The notes under the pieces: model-generated
What the model was told of the DNA's origin: nothing
The model's input: only the letters and a program-made list of their open reading frames with translations
The model's database searches: none
Position numbers and translations under genes: made by a program
Shown: positions 1 to 6,796 of the stretch, in pieces
Position numbering within the stretch: position 1 is the first letter of the stretch
Layout: the number at the start of each line of letters is the position of its first letter
Assembly: GCA_021805485.1 (NCBI GenBank)
Contig: JAJZFF010000047.1
Coordinates: 1-8,868, forward strand
DNA from: Pseudomonadota bacterium
GTDB taxonomy: Bacteria; Pseudomonadota; Alphaproteobacteria; Acetobacterales; Acetobacteraceae
Direction of reading: 5' to 3'
DNA: 8,868 bases

Positions 1-239
1 TTGCCCCGCCCCATCCCGCCCATCACGATGCGCATGGCCGCCACCGCGACAATGGCGAACGGCCAGACCACGTAGAGCATGAACGGCCCGACGAACCCGG
101 CGCCCCAGATCAGCTGCGCGAGGAAGATCAGTATCAGCGCGGGCATGAAGCCCAGCACGGTCACGCCCGTCACCGCCATCGGCATCAGCGCCGCCACCGG
201 CGGCGGCCGCGGCCGGTCCCCCGGCCCGCCGCCGCTCAT
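1..239 (-). CDS. Small membrane protein, N-terminal part (runs off left edge)
   Basis: The minus-strand frame is open from an ATG at 239 to the window edge, giving 79 residues and no stop. It begins with a Gly/Pro/Arg-rich cytosolic-looking stretch (MSGGGPGDRPRPPP, residues 1-14). Two hydrophobic segments follow, at about residues 21-43 and 50-73, joined by a short loop (WGAGFVGP); the visible end is Met/Gly-rich. Membrane-segment density and GC-rich third positions support it as real coding. The ribosome site is weak (GGCGGTG region), so the start could shift. It lies 64 bases downstream of the gamma-glutamyltransferase gene on the same strand and could share its transcript. I do not recognise the family. 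The C-terminus is outside the window, so no function is assigned. Confidence 0.55.
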   Translation of the reverse strand, partial: MSGGGPGDRPRPPPVAALMPMAVTGVTVLGFMPALILIFLAQLIWGAGFVGPFMLYVVWPFAIVAVAAMRIVMGGMGRG

Positions 240-303
240 CGCACCGCCAGTCGCGAACGGCGACCGCTCCGATGCGACGCGATGATGGCCGCGCGGCGCG
301 GCA

Positions 304-1914
304 TCAATAGCCGAGCGCGCAGCCGTCCTTGCGCGGGTCGGACCCGCCGATCAGCACGCCGCGCCCGCGATCGATCCAGATCGCCTGGCCGCCGCCATGC
401 GGCCGCGCATCCGGCCGGTCGTCGCGCACCACCTTGTGGCCGCGCGCGACCAGGCCTTCGAGGGTCGCCGCCGGCACCGACCGCTCGACCTCGACCTGCC
501 CGCCGAAGGGGAAGACGCGGGCGAGATCGAGCGCCTCCTGCACGTCGAGCCCGTACTGGCGCATGTTGGTCACCAGCCAGGACTGGCCCATCGGCTGGTA
601 ATGCCCGCCCATCACGCCGAACGGCATCACCGCCTCGCCGCCCTGGGTCGCCATGCCGGGGATGATCGTGTGCATCGGCCGCTTGCCCGGGGCGATGCAG
701 TTCGGATGGCCGCGCTGGATGCGGAAGCCCATGCCGCGATTGTGCAGCACCACGCCGGTATCCCCGGCGAGAATGCCCGAGCCGAAGCTCTCGTAGGTCG
801 AGTTGATGAACGAACAGGCATTGCCGTCCTCGTCCACCACGCAGAGATAGACGGTGTCGCGATGCAGCGGCAGCGCCGTCTCGCCGGCGCGCGGCAGGTC
901 CACCATCGCCCGGTCGTCGCGGATCAGCGCCCGCAGCCCGCCGAGATAGTCATCACTCAGCAGATGCGCGACCGGCACCTCCGCCTGGTCCGGGTCGGCC
1001 AGCAGCGCGTCGCGATCGCGATAGACGAGGCGCGCCGCCTCGATGTGCCGGTGCAGCCGGATCGGCCCCATCGGCCCGTCCGGCGCCGGGCCGAACCCTT
1101 CGAGAATGCCGAGCAGCATCAGCGCCAGCAGGCCCGAGCCGTTCGGCGGGCATTCCCAGATCGTCAGCCCGTCGAAATCGCGCCTGATCGGGGTGACGAA
1201 TTTCGCCGCGGTGCGGCCGGCGGCGAAATCCGCCTCGGCATGCACGCCGCCGCGCGCCCGCAGCTCGGCCACGATCGCGGCGGCGACCGGCCCCTCGTAG
1301 AACGCCTTCGCCCCGTCCTTGGCGATCGCCCGCAGCGTGCGGGCAAGCTCGGGCTGGCGGAACATCGTGCCTGCGACCGGCGCGGCGCCGCCCGGCAGCA
1401 GCGCGGCGGCGCCGCTGCGGCGCAACTTGCCCTCGGCAATCTTCCAGTCGAAGGCGACGCGCGGATGCACCGGATGCCCCTCCTCGGCATAGCGGATCGC
1501 CGGCGCCAGCGCCGCATCGAGCCCGCGCCGCCCATGCGCCGCGAGCAGCGTCTCCCAGGCGGAGACGGCGCCCGGCACGGTGACGGCATGGGCCGAGATG
1601 TTGTCGAACTGGGCGATTCCCTGGGACTCGAAATAGTCGATCGTCGCGCCGGCAGGGGCGCGGCCGGAGCCGTTCAGCGCGATCACCTCGGGGCTGCCGG
1701 CCTTCTTGTAGAGGCAGAAGCAGTCGCCGCCGATGCCGGTCGATTGCGGCTCGATCACGCCGAGCACCGCCGCCGCCGTCACCGCCGCATCGAGCGCGTT
1801 GCCGCCCGCCCGCAAGGCGTCGAGCGCGGCGAGGGTCGCCGCCGGCATCGAGGTCGCCGCCATCGCCCGCCCCGCGTAAACCGCGCTGCGGCCCGGAAAA
1901 TCGAAATCGCGCAT
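304..1914 (-). CDS. Gamma-glutamyltransferase family protein (Ntn hydrolase, cytosolic type)
   Basis: This 536-residue protein belongs to the gamma-glutamyltranspeptidase family, whose members self-cleave before a Thr that then acts as nucleophile on gamma-glutamyl compounds such as glutathione. Visible landmarks in order: the N-terminal AGGNALDAAV block (about 36-45), EPQSTGIGGD (55-64), NGSGRAP with the likely substrate-carboxylate Arg (81-87), the processing site DTVYLCVVDEDGN with predicted nucleophile Thr354, then FGSGI, LHNRG, APGKRPMHTIIP and the oxyanion-type GVMGGHYQPMG. No signal peptide is visible, unlike periplasmic E. coli Ggt, so it should stay in the cytosol like YwrD-type relatives. 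The frame extends to 2031, but the ATG at 1914 is preferred. It is preceded by AGGAG with a 10-base gap, family homology starts right after it, and the longer start would overlap csaA. The exact substrate is unknown; acylase-like amide hydrolysis is an alternative. Confidence 0.92.
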   Translation of the reverse strand: MRDFDFPGRSAVYAGRAMAATSMPAATLAALDALRAGGNALDAAVTAAAVLGVIEPQSTGIGGDCFCLYKKAGSPEVIALNGSGRAPAGATIDYFESQGIAQFDNISAHAVTVPGAVSAWETLLAAHGRRGLDAALAPAIRYAEEGHPVHPRVAFDWKIAEGKLRRSGAAALLPGGAAPVAGTMFRQPELARTLRAIAKDGAKAFYEGPVAAAIVAELRARGGVHAEADFAAGRTAAKFVTPIRRDFDGLTIWECPPNGSGLLALMLLGILEGFGPAPDGPMGPIRLHRHIEAARLVYRDRDALLADPDQAEVPVAHLLSDDYLGGLRALIRDDRAMVDLPRAGETALPLHRDTVYLCVVDEDGNACSFINSTYESFGSGILAGDTGVVLHNRGMGFRIQRGHPNCIAPGKRPMHTIIPGMATQGGEAVMPFGVMGGHYQPMGQSWLVTNMRQYGLDVQEALDLARVFPFGGQVEVERSVPAATLEGLVARGHKVVRDDRPDARPHGGGQAIWIDRGRGVLIGGSDPRKDGCALGY

Positions 1915-1968
1915 TCTCTGGACACTCCTGTAACGATCTGCCGAATCAAATCGCACTCCGCCGCCGGA

Positions 1969-2003
1969 TTGACAATGCGCCCGCGCTGGCCAATGCAGCC
2001 TCA
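1969..2003 (+). promoter_or_regulatory. Candidate csaA promoter, possibly giving a leaderless mRNA
   Basis: A perfect TTGACA -35 hexamer lies at 1969-1974 in the 88-base gap between the divergent gamma-glutamyltransferase and csaA starts. A -10 at the right distance would fall near 1991-1997 (CAATGC/AATGCA), a poor match. If used, transcription would begin at or just before the csaA ATG at 2003. I see no Shine-Dalgarno sequence before that ATG, which fits a leaderless message. The -35 is the only strong part, so this is tentative. Confidence 0.3.
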
Positions 2004-2356
2004 TGGCCGAGAACCCGCCCCCGACGATCACCTATGACGATTTCGCCCGTGTGGACATCCGCGTCGGCACCATCGTCGATGCCAAGCCTTTCCCCGAGGC
2101 CCGCAAGCCCGCCATCCGCCTGTGGATCGATTTCGGCGGCGCGCTCGGCGTCAAGCGCTCCTCGGCGCAGATCACCGTGCATTACGCGCCGGACCGGCTG
2201 ATCGGCCGGCAGGTCTGCGCCGTGGTCAATTTCCCGCCCCGCCAGATCGGCCCCTTCATGTCCGAGGTGCTCACCCTCGGCATGCCGGACGAAAACGGCG
2301 AGGTCGTGCTGATCCGCCCCGATTTCACCGTGCCCGACGGAGGACGCCTGTTCTGA
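2003..2356 (+). CDS. csaA: CsaA-like tRNA-binding-domain protein
   Basis: This 117-residue protein matches the CsaA family, a free-standing OB-fold tRNA-binding domain like those appended to methionyl- and phenylalanyl-tRNA synthetases. CsaA has been reported as a secretion-related chaperone in Bacillus and binds tRNA as a dimer. Seen here: the N-terminal [15 protein letters not shown], then [16 protein letters not shown], the KRSSAQIT core, and [20 protein letters not shown], ending with a short GGRLF tail. Length matches the family (about 110 residues), and the whole domain is present with nothing fused to it. The ATG at 2003 lacks an obvious ribosome site. Its TGA overlaps the ATG of the downstream gpt gene by one base (TGATG), so the two should be co-transcribed and translationally coupled. 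The in vivo role in Proteobacteria is unclear. Confidence 0.93.
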   Translation: MAENPPPTITYDDFARVDIRVGTIVDAKPFPEARKPAIRLWIDFGGALGVKRSSAQITVHYAPDRLIGRQVCAVVNFPPRQIGPFMSEVLTLGMPDENGEVVLIRPDFTVPDGGRLF

Positions 2357-2844
2357 TGGCCACGCATTACTACACCGTCTCGTGGGACCAGCTTCACCGC
2401 GACTCCAAGGCGCTGGCCTGGCGGCTCAACGCGCTGGCGCCGTTCGATGGCATCGTCGCGATCACCCGCGGCGGGCTCATCCCGGCCGCCATCGTCGCCC
2501 GCGAGCTGGAATGCCGCCTGATCGAGACCGTCAGCATCGTCACCTATGACGAGGAGCGGATCGGCAAGCCCACCATCACCAAGCCGCCCACCGCCGCCGG
2601 CGACGGCGCGGGCTTCCTGATCATCGACGATCTGGTCGATACCGGCACCACCGCGCGCGAGGTGCGCCAGCTTCTCCCCCGCGCCCATTTCGCCACCGTC
2701 TACGCCAAGCCGGCCGGCAAGGCGCTGGTCGACACCTTCATCACCGAGGTCTCGCAGGACACCTGGATCCTGTTCCCCTGGGACACCGAGCCGCAATTCG
2801 TCGCCCCCATCGCCCGCGCCGGCACGCCGCCGCGCGGGGCCTAG
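2356..2844 (+). CDS. gpt: Xanthine(-guanine) phosphoribosyltransferase
   Basis: This 162-residue type I phosphoribosyltransferase should convert xanthine or guanine plus PRPP to XMP or GMP in purine salvage, in the cytosol. The PRPP-binding loop is seen as [13 protein letters not shown] (residues 88-100), the pyrophosphate-contacting TRGG at 37-40, and the [12 protein letters not shown] segment typical of the Gpt branch. The base-side motif DTWILFPWD lies near residues 135-143, where E. coli Gpt has DTWIEQPWD. It is slightly longer than E. coli Gpt (152 residues) through a Pro/Arg tail. The start is set by GGAGGA at 2339-2344, inside the end of csaA, and by the TGATG overlap. The TAG stop at 2842-2844 abuts the start of a repeat element. 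Hypoxanthine-guanine specificity cannot be excluded, but the PWD motif favours xanthine/guanine. Confidence 0.93.
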   Translation: MATHYYTVSWDQLHRDSKALAWRLNALAPFDGIVAITRGGLIPAAIVARELECRLIETVSIVTYDEERIGKPTITKPPTAAGDGAGFLIIDDLVDTGTTAREVRQLLPRAHFATVYAKPAGKALVDTFITEVSQDTWILFPWDTEPQFVAPIARAGTPPRGA

Positions 2845-2934
2845 TGTCCCGCCCCTGAAATTCGTGGATGAATTTCAGGGACAAGCAGGCCGCTGAACGA
2901 TTGTTTTTTACTGTCCACTTTGAAACTGGTGGAT
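2841..2934. repeat. Palindromic dispersed repeat, copy A
   Basis: By hand alignment, 2841-2910 matches 8761-8830 at 59 of 70 positions in the same orientation. From TGTCCC (2845) to GGGACA (2883) the element is a 39-base palindrome. An 11-bp perfect stem (2853-2863 with 2870-2880) closes a 6-base loop, and outer TGTCCC/GGGACA arms are offset by a bulge of about 5 bases. A T6 run follows at 2904-2909. A second TGTCC unit, with a TTTGAAA core inside the imperfect dyad 2915-2929, starts at 2912, 67 bases after the first. It is more AT-rich than the surroundings and begins at the stop codon of gpt. It could be a terminal remnant of an insertion sequence with repeated ends, or a non-autonomous palindromic element. 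I do not recognise the family. Confidence 0.7.
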
Positions 2935-2957
2935 CGGGCCGATGATGAATCGGCCCG
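2935..2957. terminator. Hairpin between convergent genes, possible terminator
   Basis: CGGGCCGAT at 2935-2943 pairs perfectly with ATCGGCCCG at 2949-2957 around a 5-base loop (GATGA). It sits between the end of gpt (plus) and the end of the lyase gene (minus). No T-run follows on either strand, so intrinsic termination is doubtful. A role in mRNA 3'-end protection, or being part of the adjacent repeat remnant, is equally possible. Confidence 0.35.
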
Positions 2958-3006
2958 GCTCTCCCTCCATCGCCTGCGGGTGAATTCGTATGGGTGAGGG
3001 CCTCGA

Positions 3007-3034
3007 GCCGGCGGGACCGTGCGTGACCGCCGGC
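3007..3034. terminator. GC-rich hairpin downstream of the six-gene operon
   Basis: GCCGGCGG at 3007-3014 pairs with CCGCCGGC at 3027-3034 around a 12-base loop. It starts about 40 bases beyond the stop of the last operon gene, the lyase on the minus strand. There is no U-tract, so it is at best a Rho-assisted or 3'-stabilising structure. In DNA this GC-rich such hairpins also arise by chance. Confidence 0.25.
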
Positions 3035-3073
3035 AGGTTCCCGGCCCGGCGGCGCCAGGCGGGAGCCGGTTCG

Positions 3074-4459
3074 TCAGGCCAGCGGCCCCGTCGACGCGGA
3101 GCCATTCGCCCTGTCGCGCAGCCGCGCCGCCGCCGCCCGCGCCGGGCCGACCATTCCGCGCGCCAGCGCGACGCTCTGGCCGATATAGGACGAAGGGTCG
3201 AGCGCGTCCCTGACCATCGCGGCATCGACGCGCCCGGCCGCATCGGGGGCGGCGGCGATCAGCGCCGCAAGATCCCCGCCGGTTTCCACCGCTTCGGCAA
3301 TCGCATGATGGACGATATCGTGCGCCACGGTTCGGCCGAGCAGCGGCGCCAGCGCCATCATCGCATTCTCGGAGGCCATGAACGCGCCCGACATCGCGAG
3401 GTTGCGCCCGATCGCCGCCGGCCGCAGCCGGATCGCCGCCAGCAGTTCATCCATCTGCGCCGCCAGTTCGTAGGCCAGCGGGCAGGCCTGGTCGATCAGC
3501 GCCGAGAGCATCTGGTTGTTCGCGCCATCGCCCTCGAAACTCGGCTGCATCGCCTCCAGCGCCAGCGGCACCTGCGCGCGCACCCGCGCCGAAAGCGCGA
3601 TCACATGCACCGCGATCTTCGAGTTCACCTTGTGCGGCATGGTCGACGAGCCAATCACCTCCTCGCCGAGATCCTCGATGACCTCGCCGAACTCGTCCGA
3701 CATCATCACGTAGAGATCCCGTGCGATCTTGCCGCAGGTCGCCGCGAACATCCCGAGGAGCAGGACGTATTCGGCGAAGGTGTCGAGCCCGGCGCGCGAG
3801 GGGATCTCGTGCCAGCCGAGCCCGAGCCGCGCCGCGAGCCGGCGGTTCAGCTCGGGTCCGGCCTCGCCCACCGCATGCATCGCTCCCACCGCGCCGCCCC
3901 ATTGCGCGCGGAAGACGCGCGGCGCCGCCTCGCGGAACCGCTCCTCATGGCGGAGAAATTCCTCGATCCAGCCCCCTGCCTTGAAGCCGAAGGTGATCGG
4001 CAAGGCGTGGCGGATATTGGTGCGGGCCACCGTCACCGTCCCGGCCTCGGCCTCGGCGAAGCCGGCGAGCCGGTCGAGGATCGCGGCGAGCCGGCGCATC
4101 AGTGCCGCGTGCGCCCGGCGCATCAGCAGGACCCGGCCGGTCTGCACCACGTTCTGCGTCGTCGCCCCCCAGTGAACGAAGCCGCCGGCCTCGCCCGCGC
4201 AAGCGCGCGAGAGCAGCCGCACCAGCGAGACCACCGGCGCGCGCGTCTTGGCGATATCCGCCGCCAGCGCCGCCTCGCCGATCGTCTCCAGCCGCGCCCG
4301 CGCGGCGATCTCGCGCGCCGCCTCCGCCGGGATCATGCCGAGCTCCGCCTGCGTCGCGGCGAGTGCGGACTCGACATCGAGCCAGGACTGCCAGACCGAC
4401 TGGCGGCTGAACAGCGCCGCGATCTCGGCCGGCGCGGGTGGGGGGACGTCCTCGGTCAT
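3074..4459 (-). CDS. Fumarase/aspartase-superfamily lyase (adenylosuccinate lyase/PcaB-like)
   Basis: This 461-residue, cytosolic, probably homotetrameric enzyme belongs to the superfamily that performs beta-elimination (usually releasing fumarate) or, in PcaB, cycloisomerisation. The signature loop GSSTMPHKVN is at 270-279 and carries the catalytic Ser. Conserved region 1 reads HWGATTQNVVQTG (97-109), with Asn where PurB has Asp in TSxD. Region 2 reads ARTNIRHALPITFG (145-158), with Asn148 where many relatives have the His of RTH. It is therefore unlikely to be the housekeeping PurB. The ATG at 4459 is preferred over the one at 4465 because AGGAG at 4467-4471 is 7 bases from the former and only 1 from the latter. 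It is the last gene of the block, 23 bases after the ABC ATPase, so it probably acts on the imported compound. The substrate is unknown; a 3-carboxymuconate-type or N-substituted-aspartate-type compound is conceivable. Confidence 0.87.
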   Translation of the reverse strand: MTEDVPPPAPAEIAALFSRQSVWQSWLDVESALAATQAELGMIPAEAAREIAARARLETIGEAALAADIAKTRAPVVSLVRLLSRACAGEAGGFVHWGATTQNVVQTGRVLLMRRAHAALMRRLAAILDRLAGFAEAEAGTVTVARTNIRHALPITFGFKAGGWIEEFLRHEERFREAAPRVFRAQWGGAVGAMHAVGEAGPELNRRLAARLGLGWHEIPSRAGLDTFAEYVLLLGMFAATCGKIARDLYVMMSDEFGEVIEDLGEEVIGSSTMPHKVNSKIAVHVIALSARVRAQVPLALEAMQPSFEGDGANNQMLSALIDQACPLAYELAAQMDELLAAIRLRPAAIGRNLAMSGAFMASENAMMALAPLLGRTVAHDIVHHAIAEAVETGGDLAALIAAAPDAAGRVDAAMVRDALDPSSYIGQSVALARGMVGPARAAAARLRDRANGSASTGPLA

Positions 4460-4482
4460 GGGCATACTCCTGTGGGCGGGGA

Positions 4483-5229
4483 TCAGAGAACCTGGTCGAG
4501 AAACTGTTGCAGCCGCGCGGTCCCGGGATGGTCGAACAGGCGGTCCGGCGCGCCCGTCTCGACGATCCGGCCGCGATCCATGAAGACCACCTCGCCGGCC
4601 ACCTCGCGGGCGAAGCGCATCTCGTGGGTCACCACCAGCATCGTCATTCCCGACAGCGCGAGATCGCGCATCACGTTGAGAATGCCCTTGACCAGCTCGG
4701 GATCGAGTGCGGAGGTCGCCTCGTCGAACAGCATGACCGCCGGCTCCATCGCCAGGGCGCGCGCGATGGCGACCCGCTGCTGCTGCCCGCCCGAAAGCTC
4801 CGCCGGCCGCCGCCGCTCCAGCCCCTCGAGCCCGACCGCGCGGAGCTGCGCGACCGCCCGCGCCTCGGCCTCTTCCCGCGCCATCCGCCGCACCCGGCGC
4901 AGCGCCAGCGTCACGTTGTCCATCACGTCGAGATGGCTGAACAGGTGGAAATGCTGGAACACCATGCCGACCCGCGCCCGCATCGCGTCGACATCCGTGC
5001 CCGGCCCGGTGATGTCCACGCCGTCGATCAGCACGCGCCCCTCGTCCGGCCGCGCCAGCAGGTTCGTGCAGCGCAGCAGCGTCGACTTGCCCGACCCCGA
5101 CGGCCCGATGATGCAGGTTGTGCTCCCGCGGCGGACATCGAGCGAGATCTCGCTCAACACCTCGGTCGCGCCATAACGCTTGGTCACCTGCTCGAACCGC
5201 ACGGCCACCCCGTTCGCCGCGTCAGACAT
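4483..5229 (-). CDS. Polar amino acid-type ABC transporter, ATP-binding subunit
   Basis: This 248-residue ATPase of the GlnQ/HisP/ArtP class drives import by hydrolysing ATP at the inner face of the membrane. All motifs are intact: Walker A GPSGSGKST (42-50), Q-loop Gln92 in VFQHFHLF, signature LSGGQ (145-149), Walker B VMLFDE (165-170), D-loop SALD and switch His202 in VVTHEM. Length is typical. The frame is open to 5277, but the ATG at 5229 is chosen. It follows a strong AGGGAGGG (5237-5244) at 7 bases and overlaps the permease stop by 8 bases, the usual coupled arrangement. It works with the permease upstream and the binding protein before it. Sequence alone does not give substrate specificity; the family name 'amino acid' is by homology. 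Confidence 0.95.
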   Translation of the reverse strand: MSDAANGVAVRFEQVTKRYGATEVLSEISLDVRRGSTTCIIGPSGSGKSTLLRCTNLLARPDEGRVLIDGVDITGPGTDVDAMRARVGMVFQHFHLFSHLDVMDNVTLALRRVRRMAREEAEARAVAQLRAVGLEGLERRRPAELSGGQQQRVAIARALAMEPAVMLFDEATSALDPELVKGILNVMRDLALSGMTMLVVTHEMRFAREVAGEVVFMDRGRIVETGAPDRLFDHPGTARLQQFLDQVL

Positions 5230-5950
5230 CGGCGCGCCCTCCCTGCCGCTCGCCGCGCAGCCGCCGCTCCCACGCATTCACCGCGTAGGTCATCGGCACC
5301 GTCAGCGCGAGATACAGGATCCCGGCCGCGGTGAGCGGCGAGAGATTGGCGTTGTTGATCGCCGAATCCTGCGCGATCGAGAAGATCTCCCGCTGCGACG
5401 AGGTCAGCCCCAGCAGGAACACCAGCGCCGTGCCCTTGATCACCAGGATGAACTGCCCGGTCAGCGGCGGCAGCACCCGGCGGATGCCCTGCGGCAGGAT
5501 GATGTCGCGCATCGTCTGCCACCTGGTCATGCCCAGCGTGCGCGCCGCCTCGATCTGCCCGCGCTCGACGCTCTGCAGCCCGGCGCGGAAGATCTCCGCC
5601 ATGTAGGCCCCCTCGATCAGCCCGATCGAAAGCGCGGCGTAGGCATAGGTATCGTTGCCGAACAGGCTTAGCCCCGCGATCGGCAGCCCCTGGCCGATCA
5701 GGTAGATCGTCAGGATGTGCGGCAGCCCCCGCAGGATATCGACATAGACGCGGCAGGCGAGCCGCACCACGGCCGGCCGCGCGAGCAGTCCGGTCGCGAT
5801 CGCCAGCCCCACCACCATCCCGATCAGCGAGGCCAGCACGGCGAGCAGGATCGTGTTCGGCAGGCCGACGCGCAGCAGCGTCGGCATCACATGCGCGATC
5901 ATGTGCGCGTCGAAGAACGTCTGCTGAATCCGCGCCAGCCCCCGGAACAT
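5222..5950 (-). CDS. Polar amino acid-type ABC transporter, permease subunit
   Basis: This 242-residue inner-membrane protein is of the His/Glu/Gln/Arg/opine (HEAA) permease class. The N-terminal FFDAHMIAHVMPTLL helix leads into the family's usual VGLPNTILLAV segment. About five hydrophobic segments are visible (about 30-55, 68-94, 101-122, 164-184, 206-226). The cytoplasmic EAA loop, which docks on the ATPase, is clear: EAARTLGMTRWQTMRDIILPQ starting at 134. Only one permease gene is present, so the channel is presumably a homodimer. The ATG at 5950 lies 15 bases after the binding-protein stop, with only a poor ribosome site (GGGGC). Translation may depend on the upstream gene. Met17 is a possible alternative start, but family similarity begins before it. 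Confidence 0.94.
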   Translation of the reverse strand: MFRGLARIQQTFFDAHMIAHVMPTLLRVGLPNTILLAVLASLIGMVVGLAIATGLLARPAVVRLACRVYVDILRGLPHILTIYLIGQGLPIAGLSLFGNDTYAYAALSIGLIEGAYMAEIFRAGLQSVERGQIEAARTLGMTRWQTMRDIILPQGIRRVLPPLTGQFILVIKGTALVFLLGLTSSQREIFSIAQDSAINNANLSPLTAAGILYLALTVPMTYAVNAWERRLRGERQGGRADV

Positions 5951-5965
5951 CGGCGCGCCCCGCGC

Positions 5966-6796
5966 TCAGGCCTTCGCCGGCGGCTGGTGCGGCATGCCCG
6001 GATAATCCTTGTAGAGCTGATCCGGAATGCGCACCGCCGGCGGATTCCACTTCACGAACAGCTTCGTGTAGGTGCCATCCTTCATCAGTTCGCCAATCGC
6101 CCTGTCCATCGCCTTGAGCAGCTTCGGATTGCCCTTCGCCACGGGATATTCGGCAACGCCCGTGGTCACGGTCTGCGACGCGACGAGACCGGGATGCTTC
6201 TTCACCAGCGCGTTCGCCGTCGCGAGCCCGGTGAAGAGTCCGTTCACCTGGCCCGCGATCAGCGCATTCAGGCTGGCGGCGATGTTCGGGAACTCCCGCA
6301 CCTTCACCCCCGGCGCGATGTGGCGCAGCAGCGGGATCAGCGCGCTGCCCTGGGTGATCGCCACCGTCTTGCCGGACGCGCCGTCCACTGTCCCGATCGC
6401 CGCCCCGCTCCGGCTCACCAGCCGCGCCTGGCCGTAGCCGATCGGCGTGGTGAAGGCGACCGCCTTCTGCCGCGCCGGCGTCACCAGCGTCGCGAAAGCC
6501 GCCGTGTCGTAGATGTGGTTCCGCACGCCCGGCAGCATGCTGGCGAAACTCGTCGCGACGAACCTCACCTTCAGCCCGAGCTTCGCCGCGATCGCCTCCT
6601 CGAACTCCACCAGAAAGCCGGTCGGCTTGCCGTCGGCGATGAAGGAGACCGGCTTGTCGTCGGTCCGGTAGGCGACGGTGAGCACCCCCCTCGTGATCGT
6701 CGGCGGCGGCGCGGCGGCGAGGGCCGGCACTGCCATCCCCGCCGCGAGCCCGGCCACCATGGCCGCGAGACCCAGTGCGTTTCTGCGTGTGGTCAT
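5966..6796 (-). CDS. Periplasmic solute-binding protein, family 3
   Basis: This 276-residue binding protein delivers ligand to the permease in the periplasm. Residues 1-29 form a signal peptide: TTRR, a hydrophobic core, then ALA-A near 25-28 as likely cleavage site. The twin Arg is probably fortuitous, though Tat export is possible. Family-3 landmarks are LTVAYRTDDKPVSF (39-52), GFLVEFEEAIAAKLGL (60-75), TPARQKAVAFTTP with the carboxylate-type Arg109 (106-118), and QGSA (149-152). At the place where relatives have the alpha-ammonium-binding Asp (GxVDxxxxD), this protein reads GQVNGLFTG and has Gly190. The ligand may therefore lack a free alpha-amino group. The start at 6796 is firm: a very strong AGGAGG at 6804-6809 lies 7 bases away and the ATG overlaps the hydrolase stop as ATGA. 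Confidence 0.93.
   Translation of the reverse strand: MTTRRNALGLAAMVAGLAAGMAVPALAAAPPPTITRGVLTVAYRTDDKPVSFIADGKPTGFLVEFEEAIAAKLGLKVRFVATSFASMLPGVRNHIYDTAAFATLVTPARQKAVAFTTPIGYGQARLVSRSGAAIGTVDGASGKTVAITQGSALIPLLRHIAPGVKVREFPNIAASLNALIAGQVNGLFTGLATANALVKKHPGLVASQTVTTGVAEYPVAKGNPKLLKAMDRAIGELMKDGTYTKLFVKWNPPAVRIPDQLYKDYPGMPHQPPAKA

Noticed and set aside
397..2037. 546-residue plus-strand open frame opposite the gamma-glutamyltransferase gene
   Set aside because: It is Arg/His/Ala-rich with no recognisable domain and lies antisense to a gene with a complete set of catalytic motifs. It is a by-product of high GC.
2845..2910. Repeat hairpin followed by T6 read as an intrinsic terminator for csaA-gpt
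   Set aside because: The T-run begins 23 bases after the stem ends, too far for a classical terminator. The same structure recurs upstream of LysR, where termination is not expected. It is better described as a repeat.
2990..5176. 728-residue plus-strand open frame across the lyase and ATPase genes
   Set aside because: Low-complexity Arg/Pro composition, no domain, and antisense to two clear genes. Its upstream part also crosses an intergenic hairpin.
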